From Warburgia ugandensis (lineage: Eukaryota; Streptophyta; Magnoliopsida; Canellales; Canellaceae), in assembly GCA_035236585.1 (NCBI GenBank), contig CP141132.1, positions 63,585,880 to 63,649,879 of the forward strand: DNA of 64,000 nt. Direction: 5' to 3'. Positions 57,602-64,000 of the stretch are shown here, in pieces. Position numbers and translations under genes: made by a program. The number at the start of each line of letters is the position of its first letter. Position 1 is the first letter of the stretch. The notes under the pieces were generated by a model, which was not told the origin of the DNA, searched no databases, and saw only the letters and a program-made list of their open reading frames with translations.

Positions 57602-57810
57602 TGTAACGCTCAAGCAATTTCTATTTTTAACAAAAGTTGGTCATTCTATGGGAAATGAACTGTGTTGAATGTTTGACTTTATTTAAAATAGTAAATGAGG
57701 GAATTTGTGAGGAAACTTGGTACCATTAGATTCTACTCGAAAAATGGAATCCAATGCCTCAAAAATCACCCAAAACGGAGTTCATATGAAGGAGTTACGG
57801 TCGTTTAAAC
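57602..57810 (+). repeat. 3' LTR of Tekay-like element, truncated
   Basis: Matches the first 190 bp of the 5' LTR and adds about 20 bp ('gaatggaatccaatgcctca'-like) that the 5' copy lacks. It ends at '(c)gtttaaaccccc' where Athila LTR sequence takes over. Confidence 0.8.
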
Positions 57811-58847
57811 CCCCATCCCATCTTCATATTCCTCTTCATCCACTGCATACAAGCCCATACCAAAAGAAAACAAAAACTGCACAACCCAGTCCACTCCTGC
57901 TTTCAATCTATTTTTCGCACCATCCATTCCACCCTCCATCGCATTGGTCATTTTCATCATCTCCACACTCTCCCTCTCATGCACCAAGCTCCTCCACTTT
58001 CTCGTATCCCCAACTTCCACTTGCCCACCGCTCATGAACTCTCCTGATCCATTCCAATACTATCACCAGTGCCTGGGTCATCTCTTCTTTTCTTCAAGAT
58101 AAAACCATATGACCCAGAAGACCCAGATCATTCGGTTCTGCACTAGATGATCCAGCGTCTCTAGAAGCCAGTCCAGATTAAGTCTGGCCAGTCCAAGAAT
58201 CCAGCACTAGGCAACGCCCATCTTAATAGGCAACATAGATCGGACAGAACCAAACAATGCCTAAAAAGGCATCTTTTTTTTTCTTTTTCTTTTTTCCATT
58301 TCACTCTGAGCATGTCCAGCTCTGGCGGGTTTCTCGCTTCTGGACGTCCCAAAGAAGGAAACCCGAACTAGGTTTTCCTCCCCTGCCCCTTTCCCTCTTC
58401 TACCACCTCTCCCTTTCCTTCTTCTCTCTCAACCGGTCTTCTTCTTTGTGGGTTTTGTCTGGTTTTTGTTAAAAACCATTATTTAATTTAATTCTAGTTT
58501 TGCCCTTCATCTTTAAATGCAATTACATTTTTGGACTTTTTACTTAATTACATTTGCATCCTCTGTTTATTTACATCTATATCCCCATTTTATTTACATC
58601 TGTGTCCCTGTTCCATTTAAGCTTTATTTTACCCATCTTTTGACAGTGTTATCCAGGGACAATGCTATCCATAGACAATGTGATTCAGGGATGTTTGATT
58701 ATTTTTATTTTATGTTTTCTGGAATTGAAAGTTATGTAAAGTGCATCATTTTAATAAATCTAAATTGTTAGGTTAGTTTTCTTATTTTCTTTAACTTTTA
58801 AATAATTAAGTTTTATTAAAAACTCCAGTTAAAGTGAGTCCATGTTG
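57811..58847 (+). repeat. Athila-like LTR, second copy, truncated at both ends
   Basis: Collinear with 47160-48050. It contains a block of about 115 bp (57842-57957) missing from the 5' copy, where short repeats (tcatcc/tcatca) suggest deletion in the other copy. It stops just before the conserved LTR end, at 'aaagtgagtccatgt', where minus-strand integrase begins. It likely was the 3' LTR of the element at 46539-51436. Confidence 0.75.
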
Positions 58848-59700
58848 GAGGCCGCCTACCTTTGTGTAGTCACAAATTAGTTGTTTTATTACCTAGTAAG
58901 CTTTGTGCTTTAACTCAACTAGTAGATGATTAACCTTTTTATAAAGTAGTATGTGGGGTGACATTCCAATTGGAGTATTGAAAGTAGTAGGATAGGCTCA
59001 GAGTGCATCACTGAGTCTTAAAGACCAATCCTTTCAGTTAGGATTTATTATTTTGTCAAGAATATGCTTGATTTTCCTATTAGATACCTCTACTTGACCA
59101 CTAGTTTGTGGATGGTAGGGCATTGCAACTTTGTGGGTGACACCATATTTCTTAATTAATCCTTCAAAGGCTGGGTTGCAAAGGTGTCTGCCACCATCAC
59201 TAATAATAGTGCATGGAATACCCAAATGTTCAAAAATTTTATCTTTGAGAAATTAGATCCCCACTTTGTAGTCATTTGTTTTGCATGGTGTAGCCTCCAC
59301 CTACTTAAGAAACAAGTCTACTCCCACAAGAATTTATAGATATCCAAATGAATTAGGAAATGGACCTATAAAATATATACTCTTGACATAAAAAAATTTG
59401 AACTATTAATATTGGGTTTTAGGGCTTCATGTTTCTATGTCCCGTACTTTCTAATTTTTGGTAACACTCACATGCTATATAGTGAGCAAGGGAATCCTTA
59501 AAAATTGTTGGCAGTAAAATCCACATTGTAAAATTCTTGTGGCAGTCTTTCTTGCACTAAAGTGGCCTCCATAAGCATCGTCATCACAAATGGAGATGAC
59601 ATTATTATGATCATAATCTAGGACACATCTCCTTATAATTTGGTATGAATAGTACTTAAATAAGTACGGATTATCCAAACAAAAATGCTTTACTTGGATA
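58848..59700 (-). pseudogene. Athila-type integrase (right-hand element)
   Basis: Minus-strand order: 'AYGGHFSARKTATRILQCGF' zinc-binding region (59600-59540), degraded core, '[20 protein letters not shown]' (59225-59165, second catalytic Asp), [20 protein letters not shown] (59120-59060, third catalytic Glu), then 'LLVELKHKAY' at the C-terminus (58915-58885). The open frame 59225-59034 keeps two of three catalytic residues. Coding ends near 58860 at the junction with LTR sequence. Confidence 0.82.
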
Positions 59701-60990
59701 AAAACCTCATTTATTTTGTTTTGGCTAGCGATTAAGCATTTGACCCATGCAAGGTAATTGACAATATCAACATATGAAGGTTATTGGGATATTTGCAAAA
59801 TTTCTTCATTAGGAAATGATTCTATTATAGGCACTCAGTCACTAGTAGATTCTAGAATCAACTTGGATAGATCATCTACTACAACATTTGCAAGACCTTT
59901 CTTATCCTGAATCTTTATACCAAATTCCTATAGCAATAAAATCCATCAAATCATTCTCATTATAGCATCCCTCTTGGAAAGAAGGTATGTTAATGCTACA
60001 TGGTTTGAAAAGATGATGACTTTAGATCATAGTAAATAAGATCTAAATTTGTCCAAGGAAAATACAAGAGCTAATAACTCTTTCTTTGAAGTATAATAAT
60101 TGAGTTGGGTATCGTTCAAAGTCCTACCATCATAGTATATCACATAGGGGAGTTTATTAATGAGCTAACCCAACACAAAACCAATCATATAGTCTGACGC
60201 ATCACACATTATCTCAAATGGTGCACTCTAATTTGACAGTAGAATGATAGGCACAAGAGTGAGTTTAGCCTATAAGATGTCTATTGCTTTCATATAGTTC
60301 TTATCTAAGTAAAAATTGGCTTCCTTTAGAAGTAAATTACATATGGGCCTAGAAATTTTGCTAAAATCTTTGATGAATAATCTATAAAATCTAGCATGGA
60401 CTAAAAATGAATGAATTTCCTTCACTGTCCTAGGTGGGGAAAGATTAGAAATAAGATCTACTTTGACTTTATCAACTACTATGCAATTGTGTGATGCTAT
60501 GTGTCCTAAACAATGCCACTTTTTGCCATAAAATGACATTTTTGCTAGTTTAGCATAAGATTTTTCTCTTACCAACTTTCTAATACCATGGCTAGGTGGG
60601 CCAAGCATTCTTCAAAAGATGGCCTAAATACTAAAAAGTCATCCATAAACACCTCAAGGAATCTTTCAACTATATCTGAAAAGATATCATCATACACCTT
60701 TGAAAAGTCGTAGGTGCATTGCATAGCCCAAAAGGAATGCATTTGTAGTTGAATGTTCCAAAGGGATAAGTAAAGGTAATGATTTATTAGTCCTCTGATG
60801 CTATCAAAATTTTGTTATACCCAGAATATCCATCTAGAAAATGTCAGTGCTCATATCCAGCCAACCTCTCCATTGATCAATAAAAAGTAGAGGAAAGTAA
60901 TCTTTCCTTATGACTTAGTTCACTGTTCTATAGTTAATATAAACTCTCCACCCAATATTAATGCAGGTGGGGAGTAGTCCATTATCCTCA
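59701..60990 (-). pseudogene. Athila-type RT and RNase H (right-hand element)
   Basis: RT: 'FLEVFMDDFLVF' region (60660-60620, active site FMDD), 'GHIASHNCIVVDKVKVDLIS' and 'VHARFYRLFIKDFSKISRPI' in a 112-codon frame (60608-60270). RNase H: '[18 protein letters not shown]' (60225-60170), '[20 protein letters not shown]', 'FSNHVALTYLLSKRD' (catalytic Asp of D-H-A changed to Asn). Linker to integrase at 59900-59700. Frameshifts and stops throughout. Confidence 0.8.
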
Positions 60991-62150
60991 TTTTTTACTA
61001 CAGTGACACCAAATTTCTTGGGTACAACTTGAATTGGCTGACCCAAGAACATTTGATATGGGATAAATTATTCCAACATCTAACAATTTAAGTACCTTTG
61101 CTTTGACTACTTCCTTCATATTAGGGTTTGCCCTCCTTTGCATTTCTTTGGATGGTTTAACATTATCTTCCAAGTAAATTCTATGCATGCAAATGTTCAG
61201 ACTAATTCCCTTAAGAATTGTTATTGACCACACTGTAGCTGTCTTACGTTCACTAAGAACATTAAGTATCTTCCCCTCTTGTTCTTTGTCTAGGTCAGAA
61301 GCAATTATTATAGGCAGCATCTTAGATGGGCATAAAAATGCATATTTCAAGTGGTCAGGCAATGATTTTAGGTCAAGTGTGGTGATTTTTTAGTTGGTGG
61401 TACACTATTTGTGTCAGGAAGTATTCCATCTAGAAGCGTCTAAAACTGGCACATCATCTAATAGTGCATTTACTTCATTGATGGACTCGTCTATGTCAAA
61501 ATGCCCATTAAAATGGGATACACAAGCTTCTAGTCGATCAAAGTGGGAGGACGTAAGGAAAGTATCATGGACTAGACTCATAGTCATGTTCACTTCATAC
61601 ATATCTATAGAGTCTTTATGTTGTCCAGCGTTAAAGCCTTTCACAATTTAGTGTTGCCATTTGTATAATTTATAACTGCATTAGATATGACCAGGAAAGG
61701 TCATCCCAAGATGATTAATATCTGACTACCAGTATCGGCTATAGGCTGGGTGTCTAGTCTTAAAAAATCTACAGGGAATATAAAATTTTCAAGTTATACT
61801 AAGATATCTTCAACCACACCATGTGAAATCTTCATTGATTTATCTACTAATTGCAATGTGTTGGTAGTAGGCTTCATCTTGCCCTACCCTAGTTGCACAT
61901 AAATTGAGTAAGGCAATAGATTCACAGCACCCCCTAAGTGAAGTAGTGCCCTATCTATACTTGGTAGGGGCATTATGCTAAATTATAGAACTAACTACTT
62001 TGTGAGAAAGGCTTTCTTTTGCAAATTCATCCTTTGCTTTTGTGTGCAAAGATCCTTTAAAGACTTGGCGTGTGAAGGGTTTTATTTAATGGAATTTAAT
62101 AATGGAATTCTAATGTTAACATAGTTGAACACATTATTTCATGAAAATTC
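60991..62150 (-). pseudogene. Athila-type protease and RT N-terminus (right-hand element)
   Basis: 'LGGAVNLLPYSIYVQLG' (61950-61900; the catalytic D-x-G-A is L-G-G-A), 'DKSMKISHGVVEDILVQLEN' and 'ILGWPFLVISNAVINY' (61720-61670) define an aspartic protease. Then comes an acidic linker ending 'DESINEVNALLDDVPVLDAS' (61500-61420) and the RT start near 61100-61000 ('VAKAKVLKLLDVGIIYP'). Confidence 0.72.
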
Positions 62151-64000
62151 AACCTTTTCTTCTCTATGTTTATTCATTGAGGGAAGGGAGCCTTAGGATC
62201 ATATGATACATCTAGAAGATGTTCAAAAGAAAGGAGAGATGGTTTAGTCTCCTCTTTACCCTTCTTAGCTTGTTTAGAATTTTATTTCTCCTCAACTACT
62301 AGGGAATCCTTAGTCAGTCCTACCTTGTTGCCTATATGCCTTCCACTCCTAAGGATAGTTTCTGATTTGGCTTGATCTTAACAGTTTTGGTCCTTGGAAG
62401 TGTTACCAATCTCATATTGACCCTTAGGTTCGGTATTGGTTGATTGGGGTATTTTCCTTTATCCCTTTCACTTATGCCAGTACACAACTATCTCATCTAA
62501 TATTCTAACTTCTCAATGGATTGTGAGTTGTCTTGGAAAGTTTGTTTAGTGTCATTCTGGAACTATAGAGAACTCTGCATGAACATATTTAGGGTTTTCT
62601 CTATGGATGGTTTCCTTTATTGTTGTGAAAACTGTTGAGGACGTTGTTGGTATATCATTGGAGCACAAGGAAAGGGTAGAGGATGGGGAATTCCAAGTGG
62701 ACTCCCTTGGGTCTTATTCTTAAATCATGAAAATTTGGGTGCATAATCCATACTGGATTACATGTCTTAGAATAAGGATTATTGTTGTTGGGGTTTTTGA
62801 ATGCAATCATTGCACTCACTCGCTCTAAAAAATATTTAGGGAATGCACCATGTGATAGGCATGAAGTAATTGGTTGCATGACTTGAACAAATTGAGCAAA
62901 CCTTAGATTTAGGTTGTATTGAGGATCTGTTAGAAAGCATGAATGCATCTAACCTTTGAGTAAGAGTATCAATTTTATCAACCTTATAGGCCAAGATACT
63001 TATTTTACTATATAATTCAGGAGTGATCTCTATCTCGTATATATCGTCCTTTTTTTCCTGAGGTAATGAATTTCTTTTCATTATAGTCATGAAGGTCCCA
63101 CCACTTATGGCATCAATCATACATCAGTCTTGGGGGTCAAACCTTTGTAGACATATAGTACCTGCTGCCACTTCTCAAAACTGTGATGAAGACATTTCAA
63201 TAACATCTTTCCATCTCTCCCAACATTCATAGAAATGTTTACCTTCTTTCTATTGGAAGTTTCTTATCTCTCCTAAGGGCATTAGTTTTATGGACTAGGA
63301 AAAACTTGTTCAGAAATTTCTTAGGTAGTTGATCCCATAATGTGATGGACCCTACCTCTAATAAGTTGAACTATGCCTTTGCTTTATCTTTTAGAGAAAA
63401 AGGAAATAGTCTCAACTTGATGGAATTGTAAAAAAAAGTTACGTTATTTAAAAGTTGCACATATGTTGACGAATTACTTGACACAGTGATATGGGTCCTC
63501 TTTATCATTACCATAAAAAGTTGGTAAAAGTTGAATGACCCCTTTCTTTAACTTGAAATGTTCTACATTAGTCACAGGTAAAACTATACATGAAGGAGAA
63601 TTGAATTATATCAAGATAGAATAGTCCCTCAAAGGTTTAACGTCTGCTACTTTGTTGGCCATGTCTACTTTAGGGTTATTGATATCTACTTGATTCTGTA
63701 ACCCTTGTTTTATGATCCATTGAATCTTTGGATCTAAAAGCACTAAGTTTGAGCTTAATGATTGATAGCCTAGCATATACTAGTACTAGATGTAGTGGAC
63801 TCTAACAAAAATAAGTCATATACTATATGATTCTCCCTATATGCGAATGGTGCACAACAAGAAGGCACACACAATAAAACTACCCCTAAGGCAAACGAGC
63901 TAATATTTATTATTCTTTAATTTCTTTATGGGAGAGGCTTTCAGATTATTTCTAACCTGAGTAGCTCTTCCTCTCCTTCAAATTTGCCTTACTACTTACT
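62151..64000 (-). pseudogene. Athila-type gag (right-hand element), runs off window
   Basis: Minus-strand gag: 'IKLRLFPFSLKDKAKA' (63430-63385), 'FLNKFFLVHKTN' (63320-63285), 'FYECWERWKDV' (63240-63200), 'MIDAISGGTFMTIM' (63120-63080), then a Cys-containing low-complexity region to 62560. The family order is kept. The 5' part, primer site and 5' LTR should lie beyond 64000. Confidence 0.75.

Larger units (their letters stand above)
51437..57810 (+). mobile_element. Tekay-like LTR element with non-coding interior
   Basis: 5' LTR 51437-54083 (2,647 bp), primer-binding site 54086-54099, interior 54084-57601, polypurine tract 57589-57601, start of 3' LTR 57602-57810. The first 200 bp of the two LTRs match closely ('gtcatt(t/c)tatgggaaatgaactg', 'gaggaaacttggtaccattag'). 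The interior lacks recognisable gag, RT or integrase, so it looks like a large non-autonomous derivative or a very decayed copy. It sits in the tail of the Athila-like element. The 3' LTR is cut after about 210 bp at a junction with Athila LTR sequence. Confidence 0.75.

Noticed and set aside
58848-64000. Integrated pararetrovirus as source of the RT
   Set aside because: Gag with the FPFSLKD motif, protease-RT-RNase H-integrase order and the presence of an integrase fit Athila. No movement-protein or coat-protein motifs were seen.

Overview
The window reads as transposon-packed nuclear DNA of a seed plant, probably a non-grass angiosperm; I cannot name the species. The evidence is the repeat content: Athila-type and Tekay/Del-type Ty3/gypsy LTR elements, RTE-clade LINEs, a CACTA (En/Spm) element with the plant Transposase_24 and Ulp1 domains, and TRIM elements whose primer-binding sites match plant initiator-tRNA-Met. 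I found no host gene, tRNA, rRNA or CRISPR. All coding regions are broken transposon genes, so the window is annotated as nested insertions.

Layout. 1-9285: an Athila-type gag fragment (414-850, -), a compound TRIM array (1891-3353), a minus-strand LTR-like stretch with a (CT)n tract (3354-5637), then a decayed chromovirus gag-pol with polypurine tract and partial 3' LTR (5640-9285, +). 9286-12390: Athila RNase H/integrase and 3' non-coding tail (+). 12391-15345: RTE LINE copy A (+). 15871-19444: a 3.6-kb solo-LTR-like block (-). 19445-24010: two inverted copies of another LTR-like repeat around a chromovirus LTR. 24480-33088: one long minus-strand Athila pol region with LTR and tails.

33089-46538 is interpreted as one CACTA transposon of about 13.4 kb. 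Its imperfect termini start CACT, both ends carry arrays of short palindromes (GAAGTCATTTAG and its complement), and it holds a spliced but broken Transposase_24-Ulp1 gene on the minus strand. Inside it lies RTE LINE copy B (39511-44230, -, near-identical 15-bp flanking repeats). Inside that LINE lies a second compound TRIM array (39696-41255) flanked by an exact 5-bp duplication. LINE copy A at 15151-15155 shows the matching unoccupied site.

46539-58847 is a gag-only Athila-like element. It has a 5' LTR, a tRNA-Asp-type primer site, a gag-like ORF with one stop, and a 3' tail. It is split by a Tekay-like element (51437-57810) whose 2.65-kb 5' LTR, initiator-Met primer site and polypurine tract are recognisable but whose 3.5-kb interior is non-coding. 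58848-64000 is a further minus-strand Athila gag-pol pseudogene running off the right edge.

The most unusual structure is the pair of compound TRIM arrays. Each is built head to head, with minus-strand units on the left and plus-strand units sharing LTRs on the right, so both outer ends are LTR 3' (U5) ends. Each is bounded by a 5-bp direct repeat, as if the whole inverted array integrated as one unit.
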